Assembly (NCBI GenBank): GCA_030041475.1
Contig: JASHNU010000063.1
Coordinates: forward strand, 1-64,000
Source: Candidatus Sulfotelmatobacter sp.
GTDB taxonomy: Bacteria > Acidobacteriota > Terriglobia > Terriglobales > Acidobacteriaceae
Length of the DNA: 64,000 nt
Reading direction: 5' to 3'
Under the pieces are notes generated by a model. It saw only the letters and a program-made list of their open reading frames with translations, was not told where the DNA came from and made no database searches. Within the stretch, counting starts at the first letter, position 1. The number at the start of each line of letters is the position of its first letter. Made by a program: the position numbers and the translations under genes. This document shows, piece after piece, positions 8,476 to 18,401 of the stretch.

Positions 8476-8856
8476 ATGGGAGATCCCGCGAAAGAGCCGC
8501 TCTGCACCGTGAAGGAATTGCTGGCGTTCGGGGTGATCTGCGTGGTTTATAGTTCGATCCTTTTCTCATTGGACCCGGAATGGGTCAGCTGGGCCGCCCC
8601 TTTGGCCTTCGGAGGCGCCCTCTATACGGCCGACCCACCTCCTGCTTCCGCCCACCTCGACTCACCTCATGATGTCCTGCCCATGGCGTACTTGTGCGAC
8701 GCCCTGAGCCTCCTCGGCATAGTGCTCCTCGCCCTGGTGCACGACAGGCGGCACCTCAGCTGGCTAGGGTGGTTCAAGGCCGAATCGGAAAGTGGAAGTA
8801 TTGCAAAAGTACGACGTTTCCTGAGGTCCGGGTTCGCGCTAATAGCCGGGCGTTGA
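8476..8856 (+). CDS. Small membrane protein upstream of the Crp-like regulator
   Basis: 126 residues with two likely membrane helices (about 12-46, possibly split, and 71-87), then a basic C-terminal part. No family recognised. GGAG precedes the ATG by 8 bases. It ends 16 bases before the regulator gene and is likely co-transcribed with it from the Crp-site promoter at 8414-8456. That would make the regulator autoregulated. Confidence 0.5.
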   Translation: MGDPAKEPLCTVKELLAFGVICVVYSSILFSLDPEWVSWAAPLAFGGALYTADPPPASAHLDSPHDVLPMAYLCDALSLLGIVLLALVHDRRHLSWLGWFKAESESGSIAKVRRFLRSGFALIAGR

Positions 8857-8872
8857 ACTCCCGAGCAGCCTG

Positions 8873-9640
8873 GTGCTAGCATCCTCGGTGCAACTCCCCG
8901 TCGCTGCCAAGAAGGTGTGGCCGCATTTCGTTAGCGCCCTCGACTTGTTTCAAGGGGTATCGCGGCAGGATGCGCGGAAGATCGCCAGCCTCTGCTCAGA
9001 GAAGTGGTTTCCCAGTGGGGCAACGATATTCCAGGAAGGCGAGTCTGCTCATTCCCTTTACGTCCTGAAACAAGGCATGGTTAGGCTCATTTCCCTCTCC
9101 GATCAAGGGCGGGAAACCATTCTCCACATTCTTAAGCCCGATGAGCTCTTCGGCGAACTCCTTCTCTCCGAGGAGAAGCGACCTTTCACGGCCATTGTCA
9201 CTGAGGATTCTCTGGTCACGGTCATTTCCCACGAATCTTTTGTGGAGCTTTTGTCGGCCGTCCCCACCCTCGCTCTGAACTTTATTCGGCTGCTTTCGAA
9301 GCGATTGGCCACGGTGGAGAGGGGACTGGCAGGATTCGGCCATACCTGGTCCTATCACCGCCTAGCTAAAGTGCTCCTCCAGTTAAGCGAAAAACACGGA
9401 CAGGAGGTTCCTGGCGGTACCCTAATCAACGTCCATCTGACCCATGAAGATCTGGCCAATTTGATTGGCACGAGTCGGGAAACGGTCACGACACAACTCG
9501 GCAAGTTCACACGCATGGGCCTCTTGAAACGCGAGGCTAGGCGTTTCGTCGTAGCCAGGTCCAAGCTCGCCGATTTCATTCGCTCCGAAGAACTTCGACT
9601 GAAGGATCTCCCCTTTTCTCCGGGGACAATTCCTCGGTAG
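8873..9640 (+). CDS. Crp/Fnr-family transcriptional regulator
   Basis: 255 residues from a GTG start. The cyclic-nucleotide-binding-like domain (about 25-145) has FPSGATIFQEGE and FGELLLSEEKRPFTA. A Crp-type winged helix-turn-helix (about 188-225) has THEDLANLIGTSRETVTTQL. R202 and E203 of SRETV correspond to the Crp residues that read the TGTGA half site, in agreement with the TGTGA-type palindromes nearby. No Fnr-type N-terminal cysteine cluster is present. The usual cAMP-contact arginine region is not typical, so the ligand is unknown. Likely targets in this window are satP, its own operon and the etfB/mtbC intergenic region. Confidence 0.9.
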   Translation: MLASSVQLPVAAKKVWPHFVSALDLFQGVSRQDARKIASLCSEKWFPSGATIFQEGESAHSLYVLKQGMVRLISLSDQGRETILHILKPDELFGELLLSEEKRPFTAIVTEDSLVTVISHESFVELLSAVPTLALNFIRLLSKRLATVERGLAGFGHTWSYHRLAKVLLQLSEKHGQEVPGGTLINVHLTHEDLANLIGTSRETVTTQLGKFTRMGLLKREARRFVVARSKLADFIRSEELRLKDLPFSPGTIPR

Positions 9641-9753
9641 CGGCTCTTGAGCGCATGAAGTCGGCGAAGAGCATATTTCGCTTCGCTGCGCCAGGACCCG
9701 CGCTATCAGCAGATGGTCGAGCGCTATCGGAAGTGATCCGAATCCAGGATCGG

Positions 9754-10503
9754 CTACGGGCGTGTTCCGAAGTGATAGCTGGCTTGGATAGTGGCCACTG
9801 CCGACTTTCCGTCCACGAGCCGCGGCTCATAAACGAATTGCTTCACCGCTGCTATAACCACGTCGGCCAGCCGCTTGTCGCCGCCCACGACCTTTACGTC
9901 CTGCACTTTGCCGTCCTCGCCAACCGTCTCCACGAGGTAAACGGAGCCTGCGATCCCGGCAAGCTCGGGAGGCAACTGAGGTTCGGCGCCCGACACCTTG
10001 CGTGGCGCCAGGTCGAACACTCCCGCCGCGTTCAACACTCCGGTCCGAAACTCCTCTCGGAAAGGGATGGCGGAGAGGTAAGCTACTTCGCCTTTGGCCT
10101 TGTCGCCCCTTCCCTCTATCCCGAAGTGAAATCCAACCTGCGTCTCAACTCGGATCGGCGCGCCATTGAGCTGATAGGGACGATACGCAAAATCCCGCAA
10201 GGCATCCGCACTCGCGGCAACCAAGAGAGGATCGCCCTCTACCACCTGTCCTAAGACGATTTTCCCCGTCTCGTCAATGATGATTTTCAAGATGACGTCG
10301 CCTGCGGTTCCGGCCCGCAACGCGTCGTCAGGATACTCGGGCAACGAGCGATGCTCGACCAATCCGACCATTACTGCGCCGGAGACGCGGATGATCCTCG
10401 GTCGCTGCGGAGTCTGTGCTGGCGACGCCGAGTTGCCCGCCCCCTGACCCGCCGAGCACCAAGAGCACAGCGCCAAGAGCACGATGACTGTTCGCCTTAA
10501 CAT
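9754..10503 (-). CDS. Periplasmic protein with two TonB C-terminal-like domains
   Basis: 249 residues with a signal peptide (about 1-22). Two copies of a TonB_C-like fold are seen: one around residues 50-125 (LPEYPDDALRAGTAGDVILKIIIDETGKI) and one around 175-246 (PELAGIAGSVYLVETVGEDGKV ... FVYEPRLVDGK). There is no N-terminal transmembrane anchor with a proline-rich linker, so it is not a classical TonB. It starts 12 bases after the M20 peptidase stop, with GAAGGG as Shine-Dalgarno, so the two form an operon. Confidence 0.75.
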   Translation of the reverse strand: MLRRTVIVLLALCSWCSAGQGAGNSASPAQTPQRPRIIRVSGAVMVGLVEHRSLPEYPDDALRAGTAGDVILKIIIDETGKIVLGQVVEGDPLLVAASADALRDFAYRPYQLNGAPIRVETQVGFHFGIEGRGDKAKGEVAYLSAIPFREEFRTGVLNAAGVFDLAPRKVSGAEPQLPPELAGIAGSVYLVETVGEDGKVQDVKVVGGDKRLADVVIAAVKQFVYEPRLVDGKSAVATIQASYHFGTRP

Positions 10504-10515
10504 GCGCCCTTCGTG

Positions 10516-11997
10516 TTACTGCATCTCCAGCAGAGCCGCCATCGTCTCCACGCCATCCCACAGGTTTTGCAGGCGCAGGTTTTCGTTGGGAGCGTGCTGA
10601 TTGTCGTCGTAGTTGGCGATGGGCACGGTGATAGTGCGCGTCTGCGCGGCGCGCTCCATCGCGCCCAGCGGAACGCTGCCGCCCATGGTGGGCAGCAGCA
10701 CCACGGTTCCGCGCGCACTTTCCACGGCGTGAATCACTTCCTGCGCGATGGGCAGGTCCATGGGAGTGCGCACCGCGTTGTAGCTCGCCTGGTCGCGCAC
10801 GACCTTCGCAACCAGGGGATGCGACGTGAGAATCTCCTGTGCCGGGTCGGCGTCAACCATGAAATATCCGCGCGAGCCAATGTAGTCCACCACGCGCTCC
10901 TGCTGCTCGCGCCAGTCGATGCCAACCACGAGGCGCAGATCGAGATTGGCAGTGGCTGTCGGCGGAATCACGTTCGCGGCATGAGCGCCGACCTGGCCAG
11001 AGGCGAATCCGTTAATATTCAGCGAAGGCTGATTAATCAACTCGAGCAAATGCTTTCCCGAGCCGTCCGTATGCCCCAGCCAGAAAGATTGCATCAGCAT
11101 CTGGTCGTTCACCGGAGCGCGGGCGAGCGCCTCGCGTTCCAGCAGCGATAGCGGCGCGATTCCATCGTAAAAATGCGGGATGAGCACGTGCCCGTTCTCG
11201 TCTTTCATGCCGGCGAGCAACTGCGCCAGCATCATCGCCGGATTCGGCGCCCAGTTGCCGTAGTGCCCGCTGTGCAGGCCATGATGCGGGCCGTAGACCG
11301 TGATCTCCAGATGCGCGTCGCCACGCGCTCCGAAAACAACAGTCTGCTTCCCGCTCTGGTCCACCGGGCCGTCGCAAACCAGCCATACATCGCCATGAAC
11401 CAGTTCGCGGTTGGCATTGAGAATCTGCTCAAGATGCGGCGATCCGGCTTCTTCCTCGCCCTCCCACACGAAGCGAATATTCGCCCGCAACGGAATTTTA
11501 GCTGCGCGCAACGCGTCGAGGGCGGTCAGTTGGGCGAAGATCGCGGCCTTGTCGTCTCCCGCTGAGCGAGCAAAAATGCGCCGCTCCCCGTTGACGTTGC
11601 GAACCGTGGGACTGAATGGAGGGATCTCCCACTCCGACGGAGTCACCGGCTGGCCGTCGTAGTGCGCATAGAACACGATCGTATGCTGCGCGCCCCGCGT
11701 GGTGATTTGCCCGTAGACGACGGCAGGCGCATCGGGAATCGTCAACAGCCGCGACTCCACGCCGCGGGCCTTGAGCAGATCGAGCAACAGGTCGGCGTTC
11801 CGCTTCAGCCCCGCTGGATCAGCGGCGACATTGGGAATTGCCAGAAACTTGGCGAAGTTCTCTGTCAGTTCGGTTTGGCGCGCAGTCGTGTATTGGCGGG
11901 CAGCTTCGACCGCGCTTTGCCGTGGACTGGTCTGTGGAGGAAGCCCCGCGGCGGCACACAACAGCGGCAAGCATAGAACGTGCGACCTGCAAAACAT
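10516..11997 (-). CDS. Exported M20-family metallopeptidase
   Basis: Zinc-dependent exo- or dipeptidase of 493 residues from the ATG at 11997, which gives a signal peptide (MFCRSHVLCLPLLCAAAG); the frame is open to 12057. Metal and catalytic motifs are intact: AHYDGQ, SAGDDKAAI, WEGEEEAGS and, near the end, DDNQHAPNE. A dimerisation lid domain with GLHSGHYGNWAPNP lies in the middle. It probably acts in the periplasm on peptides. Its 3' end is duplicated at 7519-7686. Confidence 0.88.
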   Translation of the reverse strand: MFCRSHVLCLPLLCAAAGLPPQTSPRQSAVEAARQYTTARQTELTENFAKFLAIPNVAADPAGLKRNADLLLDLLKARGVESRLLTIPDAPAVVYGQITTRGAQHTIVFYAHYDGQPVTPSEWEIPPFSPTVRNVNGERRIFARSAGDDKAAIFAQLTALDALRAAKIPLRANIRFVWEGEEEAGSPHLEQILNANRELVHGDVWLVCDGPVDQSGKQTVVFGARGDAHLEITVYGPHHGLHSGHYGNWAPNPAMMLAQLLAGMKDENGHVLIPHFYDGIAPLSLLEREALARAPVNDQMLMQSFWLGHTDGSGKHLLELINQPSLNINGFASGQVGAHAANVIPPTATANLDLRLVVGIDWREQQERVVDYIGSRGYFMVDADPAQEILTSHPLVAKVVRDQASYNAVRTPMDLPIAQEVIHAVESARGTVVLLPTMGGSVPLGAMERAAQTRTITVPIANYDDNQHAPNENLRLQNLWDGVETMAALLEMQ

Positions 11998-12082
11998 CGC
12001 CACACTATACACGGCTTGCGACACGGCTTCTATAGCGAGCTTCCACACCTGTCCCAACTACGCCTGCCGCACCGTCACGCAG

Positions 12083-12466
12083 CTAAGAGTCTTCGACCAA
12101 AGCCTTCAGACGGGCCAGGGCCTGATCCCACTGAGTGGAGACCGAATCGAGATATTTTCTGATTTCGTCAATGGGCTTGGGATTGAGCTCGAACAAAGTT
12201 TCTCGGCCTTTACGAACACCGTGCACGATGCCTGCGCTCTCCATCGTTCGCAAATGCTTGGTGATGGCCTGCCGGGTCAGCTCCGATCCGCGGGCGAGTT
12301 GAGAAATGGAGTGCGGCCGCCCGCTCGAGAGTGTGCCGAGCAGCCGCAGCCGCGTCTGGTCGCCGAGAGCTGCAAAAATGGGCGCCGCGGAAGGAACAGC
12401 CAGCAATCGATGCGTGGCAGAGCGGCCCCGACCTCCGCCGGATCTATTTCGAAACATATTTCTCAA
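12083..12466 (-). CDS. ArsR-family transcriptional repressor
   Basis: Winged helix-turn-helix protein of up to 127 residues. The core IFAALGDQTRLRLLGTL ... SISQLARGSELTRQAITKHLRTMESAGIV is the classic ArsR domain. There are no metal-binding cysteines, as is usual for ArsR proteins paired with SRPBCC genes. Starts at 12466 or 12457 overlap the preceding SRPBCC gene by about 20 bases, so translation is probably coupled. The order is the reverse of the common ArsR-then-SRPBCC arrangement. It likely binds the twin palindromes at 12938-12994. Confidence 0.88.
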   Translation of the reverse strand: MRNMFRNRSGGGRGRSATHRLLAVPSAAPIFAALGDQTRLRLLGTLSSGRPHSISQLARGSELTRQAITKHLRTMESAGIVHGVRKGRETLFELNPKPIDEIRKYLDSVSTQWDQALARLKALVEDS

Positions 12467-12905
12467 TGTTCTTCATCTGCTCCGCCCAGCCGCCCTCGTT
12501 TCTGCGGAAGCAAGTGTCGCGGCGGTCGCTCGGGAGTTTGTCGAAGCCGGATTCGATGACCACCAGTAACGTGCCGGTGGCTGTCTTCTCCAGCCGGAAT
12601 TCGACAAGCGTGGTCGGCTCGCCGGTGTAGTCCGGCGAGTAGTCTGCTTTGTCGAGAGATTTGGGATGCGCCCAGCGGTAGGAAAACAACCGCTCCGCCT
12701 CCATCCTCTCGACCACGGCCTCGAATTTGATGTGCTCGTAACCGGGATAGGTGATCCAGCCGCGCGAGACCTGGCCAGCGGCAAAGGGGCCGTCCAGCTT
12801 CACTCCAAACCATTCGCCGAATTCGCGGTGATCCGTGAGAGCTTGCCAGACCCGCGATACCGGAGCTTTCAGTTCAATACGCTTTTCAATGCGGTCTGTG
12901 TTCAT
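12444..12905 (-). CDS. SRPBCC (AHSA1-like) domain protein
   Basis: 153 residues from the ATG at 12905. Typical START/Bet v1-like features are RIELKAPVSRVWQALTDHREFGEWFG at the N-terminus, LFSYRWAHP in the middle, and a C-terminal helix with GWAEQMKNIEKYV. The family has a hydrophobic cavity that may bind a small lipophilic ligand, but the ligand is unknown. It is first in a two-gene operon with arsR, controlled by the promoter and operators just upstream. Confidence 0.85.
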   Translation of the reverse strand: MNTDRIEKRIELKAPVSRVWQALTDHREFGEWFGVKLDGPFAAGQVSRGWITYPGYEHIKFEAVVERMEAERLFSYRWAHPKSLDKADYSPDYTGEPTTLVEFRLEKTATGTLLVVIESGFDKLPSDRRDTCFRRNEGGWAEQMKNIEKYVSK

Positions 12906-12937
12906 AAACACCCTTCCACAAAGAGCAGCCGTCATAA

Positions 12938-12994
12938 GCAACCCTCCGGTTGCATATTAACCGGAAACCTTCTAAAGCGCAACCCCCTGGTTGC
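12938..12994 (-). promoter_or_regulatory. Promoter flanked by two identical-class ArsR operators
   Basis: Two 16-base palindromes, GCAACC-N4-GGTTGC, lie at 12938-12953 and 12979-12994, with centres 41 bases apart (about four turns). Between and overlapping them on the minus strand are TTGCGC (12982-12977), a 17-base spacer and TAATAT (12959-12954). One operator covers the -35 box and the other abuts the -10 box, an ideal repressor layout for the SRPBCC-arsR operon. Confidence 0.75.
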
Positions 12995-13108
12995 ATGTTC
13001 GTAAGCGGACAGGGTGCTGTCGTGTACCGGCAGACGTGTATGGTCGTCGAGGCGCGGAATGTAACGGGGGAACTGCTCAATCAGCGCGCGCGATAGCCGG
13101 GCCGCGCC

Positions 13109-14059
13109 TTACTCCATCTGCATGCCGCCGGTAAGGTCGGCGATGCGCGCGACTTCGTGCTCGCGGCACCACTCCTCCAGTTCGTTGACGATCTTTTCCG
13201 TGGCGCATGGGTCCCAGTAGCTGGCGGTCCCAATCTGCACGGCAGTCGCTCCCGCGAGCATGAATTCCACCACGTCAGCCGCAGTCGAAATTCCTCCCAT
13301 GCCAATGACCGGAATTTTCACCGCGTGAGCGGCGTCGTAGACCATGCGCACCGCGATCGGCTTGATCGCCGGTCCGGACAACCCCGCCGTCACGTTGGCG
13401 ATGCGCGGCTTGCGGGTCACCGGATCGATGGCCATGGCCACAAACGTGTTGACGAGTGACAGCGCGTCGGCACCCGACTCCTGTGCCACATAGGCCATTT
13501 GCGCGATGCTGGTCACATTGGGCGAGAGCTTCACGATCAGCGGCCACCGTGCCACGCGCTTCGCGGTGGTGACGACCTCATCGAGCGTGCGCGGATCGCT
13601 GCCGAACTGCAACCCTCCCTGCGTCGTGTTCGGGCAGGAAACGTTCAGTTCATAGGCGGCGATGCCTTCACCTTCGTTCAGAATTTGGATGGTGTGTTCG
13701 TAGTCTTCGCGCGTGTAACCGAAAACATTGGCAATGACTACGATGTTCTTGATCTGCCGCAACCGCGGCAGTTTCTCCTCCAAAAATGCCTGCGCGCCAA
13801 TGTTCTGCAGGCCGATCGCGTTCAGCATGCCCGCTGCCGTCTCCCACAAGCGCGGCGGAGGATTGCCGATCATCGGCTCTTTCGAGAGGCCCTTCACCAC
13901 CAGCCCGCCGAGTTTCGCGAGACGCACAACGTCTTCGAACTCGACTCCATAGCCGAACGTCCCGCTGGCCGCGATGACAGGATTCTTGAGCTCGATGCCG
14001 GCGACGTTAACGCTGAGCTCGGGAACCGAGTGCCCGGCCTTGGCTGAGGAAGCAGTCAT
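13109..14059 (-). CDS. pyrD: Dihydroorotate dehydrogenase, class 1B catalytic subunit
   Basis: FMN enzyme of pyrimidine synthesis, oxidising dihydroorotate to orotate. 316 residues. The catalytic cysteine is C142 in NVSCPNTTQGG (class 1 uses Cys). NPVIAASGTFGYG, KLSPNVTSI and IPVIGMGGI complete the FMN-binding barrel. Class 1B enzymes pair with PyrK; no pyrK is seen here. The ATG overlaps the stop of the upstream phosphatase gene by four bases (ATGA), so the two are translationally coupled. Confidence 0.93.
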   Translation of the reverse strand: MTASSAKAGHSVPELSVNVAGIELKNPVIAASGTFGYGVEFEDVVRLAKLGGLVVKGLSKEPMIGNPPPRLWETAAGMLNAIGLQNIGAQAFLEEKLPRLRQIKNIVVIANVFGYTREDYEHTIQILNEGEGIAAYELNVSCPNTTQGGLQFGSDPRTLDEVVTTAKRVARWPLIVKLSPNVTSIAQMAYVAQESGADALSLVNTFVAMAIDPVTRKPRIANVTAGLSGPAIKPIAVRMVYDAAHAVKIPVIGMGGISTAADVVEFMLAGATAVQIGTASYWDPCATEKIVNELEEWCREHEVARIADLTGGMQME

Positions 14060-15702
14060 GGTCTCGCCTCCCCCGACTTCACGGCGCCGTCGGCGCGATG
14101 AGGAGGCGCGATGGCCTCGGTCAGCACGCGCCCCACCGAGTGCGTTGGCGCGTTGATTCCGAGCAGCAAAGCCAGCGTCGGGGCCAGATCGACCGGCTCA
14201 GCATGCCCGCGATACGTTCCCGGCTGAAACGGCAGGCCATAGATTGCCAACGGCACGTGCGTGTCGTAGTTGTAGGGCGACGCATGATCCGTGCCCGACG
14301 CGCCTCCCACGGTGTAAATCTCAGGTACACCCATCACGTACCAGCTTCCCTCCGGCGAATAGCTGTTCAAGTATTTTCGCCCCAGCGGCGTCGCCGGTGC
14401 TTCACCCAGCGCCAGCTGCGACTTCGTGTAGTAGTCGCGCAGTCCGGCTTCCTTCATGGCCTCGCCCACCGCGGTCTCGGCGTCGCGCTCGCGGGCATGC
14501 GCTGCGGCGAAGGCATCTTGATCAAGCCAGGCCATGGGATAGTCCAACCTCACATACGATGTCGGATGACCGGGAGACAACTTCGCCGTGAGTGCAGCAT
14601 TGATCTGTGCTTCGAGTTTGGCCACGCCCAGATTTGCCGCAGGAATGCGCAGTTTCTTCACCTGCGTGGGCAGCGACGCAACGCCGTGATCCGCCGAGAG
14701 AGCGATCCACACATCGGCGAGCCCGATCTGATGGCCGAGGAAGTTAATGAAATCAGCCAGTTCGCGATCGAGATCGAGCGCCATCTGTTGCATCTCTGCA
14801 GAGTCAGGGCCGACCTGGTGGCCCAGAATGTCGTTGGGCGAGAGACTGATCGCGAGCAGATCGGTGGCCGGACCGCGGCCCACATTTTCGTACATCACCA
14901 GTTCCCGGGCGAACTCGAACTCGTACTCGTTGCCGAACGAGGTTGGCCCGATGATTTCGTAGAAACCCGCTTCCGAGCCGTCTTTCCCCTTGCGGTGCGC
15001 GGTGGAGCGCAGCAGCGTGCCTTGCGCATCCTTCCAGTCGCGGTCCCAGTATTTGGCCGGGCGAGTATGGTTGAAGTCCTGCACCCAGCGCGGAAGTTGA
15101 TCCCGGTAATAGGTCGACGTGACCCAGGCGCCGCTCTTCGGATCGATCCAATATGCGGAGTCGCCGCCGAAGCCGGCAGGAAAAACGGCGGCGCGGTCTT
15201 TTAATGATACTCCAAAGACGCGCGACTTCCCCTGCGTGGCGAGCTTGAGCTCATCTCCCAACGTGTCGGCGAGCAGGTTGTGCGGCGATGCGCCCGTCCT
15301 GTCTCCCTCTACGCCGACGAGCTTGCTGTCCTCATCCTCGACAGAAGTCACCATGCGCTTCTTTTTCTGGTCCCACCACTCGTTGGCGACGATGCCATGA
15401 CCATTGCTATACGCGCCGCTGAACAACGTAGCGTGCCCAGGAGCAGTGCGCGTGTTGGCGTAGTTGTAGTTGCAGTCGGGAAAGTAGGCGCCGTGGTCGG
15501 TGAGGAAGCGGAACCCGGCGTCGCCGAATTGATCGTGATAACGCTCCAGGTAGTCGCCGCGGAATTGATCGATGACGATGACGACGACCAGTTTGGGACG
15601 CCCATTGTAAGCGGAAGCAAAACTTGCGCCGGATGAGGATAAGACGACAGCCGCCAGCACGCAGAAAACGCACGCCGCAGAAAACCGGGGGGTGAATTTC
15701 AT
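14056..15702 (-). CDS. Exported alkaline phosphatase-superfamily enzyme (PafA-like)
   Basis: 548 residues from ATG 15702, with a signal peptide (about 1-31). The metal/nucleophile motifs of threonine-type phosphatases are present: D45 in VIDQFRGD and T86 in NTRTAPGHATL. ADHGV (middle) and GTDHASPYNYDTHVPL (near the end) supply further metal ligands. The protein is probably periplasmic and hydrolyses phosphate monoesters, with phosphodiesters as an alternative. It overlaps pyrD by four bases. No Pho box was found by eye. Confidence 0.85.
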   Translation of the reverse strand: MKFTPRFSAACVFCVLAAVVLSSSGASFASAYNGRPKLVVVIVIDQFRGDYLERYHDQFGDAGFRFLTDHGAYFPDCNYNYANTRTAPGHATLFSGAYSNGHGIVANEWWDQKKKRMVTSVEDEDSKLVGVEGDRTGASPHNLLADTLGDELKLATQGKSRVFGVSLKDRAAVFPAGFGGDSAYWIDPKSGAWVTSTYYRDQLPRWVQDFNHTRPAKYWDRDWKDAQGTLLRSTAHRKGKDGSEAGFYEIIGPTSFGNEYEFEFARELVMYENVGRGPATDLLAISLSPNDILGHQVGPDSAEMQQMALDLDRELADFINFLGHQIGLADVWIALSADHGVASLPTQVKKLRIPAANLGVAKLEAQINAALTAKLSPGHPTSYVRLDYPMAWLDQDAFAAAHARERDAETAVGEAMKEAGLRDYYTKSQLALGEAPATPLGRKYLNSYSPEGSWYVMGVPEIYTVGGASGTDHASPYNYDTHVPLAIYGLPFQPGTYRGHAEPVDLAPTLALLLGINAPTHSVGRVLTEAIAPPHRADGAVKSGEARP

Positions 15703-15842
15703 CGTCAAGGTAGTTTACACAGGCGAGTGAAATCCGCCAACGACTGCACCGCTGGCAGACTCCTGAGTGCTAGTATGACGCGGGCGGTGTTTGACTTCAG
15801 TTTTTCAGCTCTGTCTCATTTGAACGACCGGAGGATCTGGCC

Positions 15843-16271
15843 ATGAGAAAACTGTGGTTGGTACTGATTGTGATCGCTGTGTTGGTTCCGATTTCGGCCG
15901 CGCAGGCCGCAAAACCCCACGCAGTCTCACAAGCGTTGATCGCGCGCGGCAGGTATCTGGTCGAGAGCACCAGTATGTGCAACGACTGCCACTCACCGCA
16001 CAACGAAAAGGGAGAAGTAATCGAAGCGCAGCGGCTCAAGGGAGCAACTTTGGAATTCAAACCCGCGGTTCCGATTCCGGTGTGGGCTGACAAATCAGCG
16101 AACCTGGTCGGACTGCCCGGATGGGAAAAAGACGCGGCCATCAAATTTTTCATGACTGGGCTCGCAGCCAACGGCCTGCCCGCGCGTCCTCCGATGCCCC
16201 AGTACCGCTTCAACGAGCGGGACGCCGAGGCGATTGTGGCGTATTTGCAGTCGCTGGCACCGGCGAAGTAG
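15843..16271 (+). CDS. Small exported monohaem cytochrome c
   Basis: 142 residues with a signal peptide (about 1-22). One haem-binding motif C46-N-D-C49-H50 is present and M118 in PPMPQYRF is the likely axial ligand, with FNERDAEAIVAYLQSL forming the class I C-terminal helix. Periplasmic electron carrier. It is divergent from the phosphatase gene; no partner oxidase or dehydrogenase is adjacent. Confidence 0.88.
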   Translation: MRKLWLVLIVIAVLVPISAAQAAKPHAVSQALIARGRYLVESTSMCNDCHSPHNEKGEVIEAQRLKGATLEFKPAVPIPVWADKSANLVGLPGWEKDAAIKFFMTGLAANGLPARPPMPQYRFNERDAEAIVAYLQSLAPAK

Positions 16272-17940
<1,669 letters not shown>

Positions 17941-17987
17941 TGCACAGAGCAGAAATTTCGACGTCGGCGCCCGGTGCGCCCCTACTC

Positions 17988-18362
17988 ATGAACGCCATCT
18001 GGCGCACAGTCCGCAGCTATGTTCTCTGGCAGCACGATCGGGGCACACTGCATTACGACATCATGGTCACGCTGATCCTGCTCTTCATTTTCCTTTCGCC
18101 TCGCGTGATCAATTTCAACGACAAACCCATCGCGCGCGATCCGCATCCCACGGATGTCATCGTGACGACCGACGGGGAAGGCCGCCTGGTCTACCAGGTT
18201 GCAGCCAGCGCCATCACGCCGGGCGATGACCGCTCGGTACGCGACCAGCTGCTGCGCATCATCGAGCCGATTTCGGGCGCGGTTTCGATCGTTAGTTATG
18301 ACGTTGTCCGCGACGGCAAAGGACGCACGCAAGGCTACAAAGTCGTGGTACGACGTGAGTAA
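17988..18362 (+). CDS. Single-pass membrane protein of unknown function
   Basis: 124 residues from ATG 17988 (frame open to 17940). One transmembrane helix (about 26-41: IMVTLILLFIFLSPRV) separates a short N-terminal part from a mixed alpha/beta domain of about 75 residues that ends YKVVVRRE. No known motif. It lies between serS and the LolA-like gene and is probably co-transcribed with the latter, possibly in envelope biogenesis. Confidence 0.65.
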   Translation: MNAIWRTVRSYVLWQHDRGTLHYDIMVTLILLFIFLSPRVINFNDKPIARDPHPTDVIVTTDGEGRLVYQVAASAITPGDDRSVRDQLLRIIEPISGAVSIVSYDVVRDGKGRTQGYKVVVRRE

Positions 18363-18401
18363 GCTCCTACGGGAATAACTCCAGCGCCCAGCTAGGCATT
18401 G

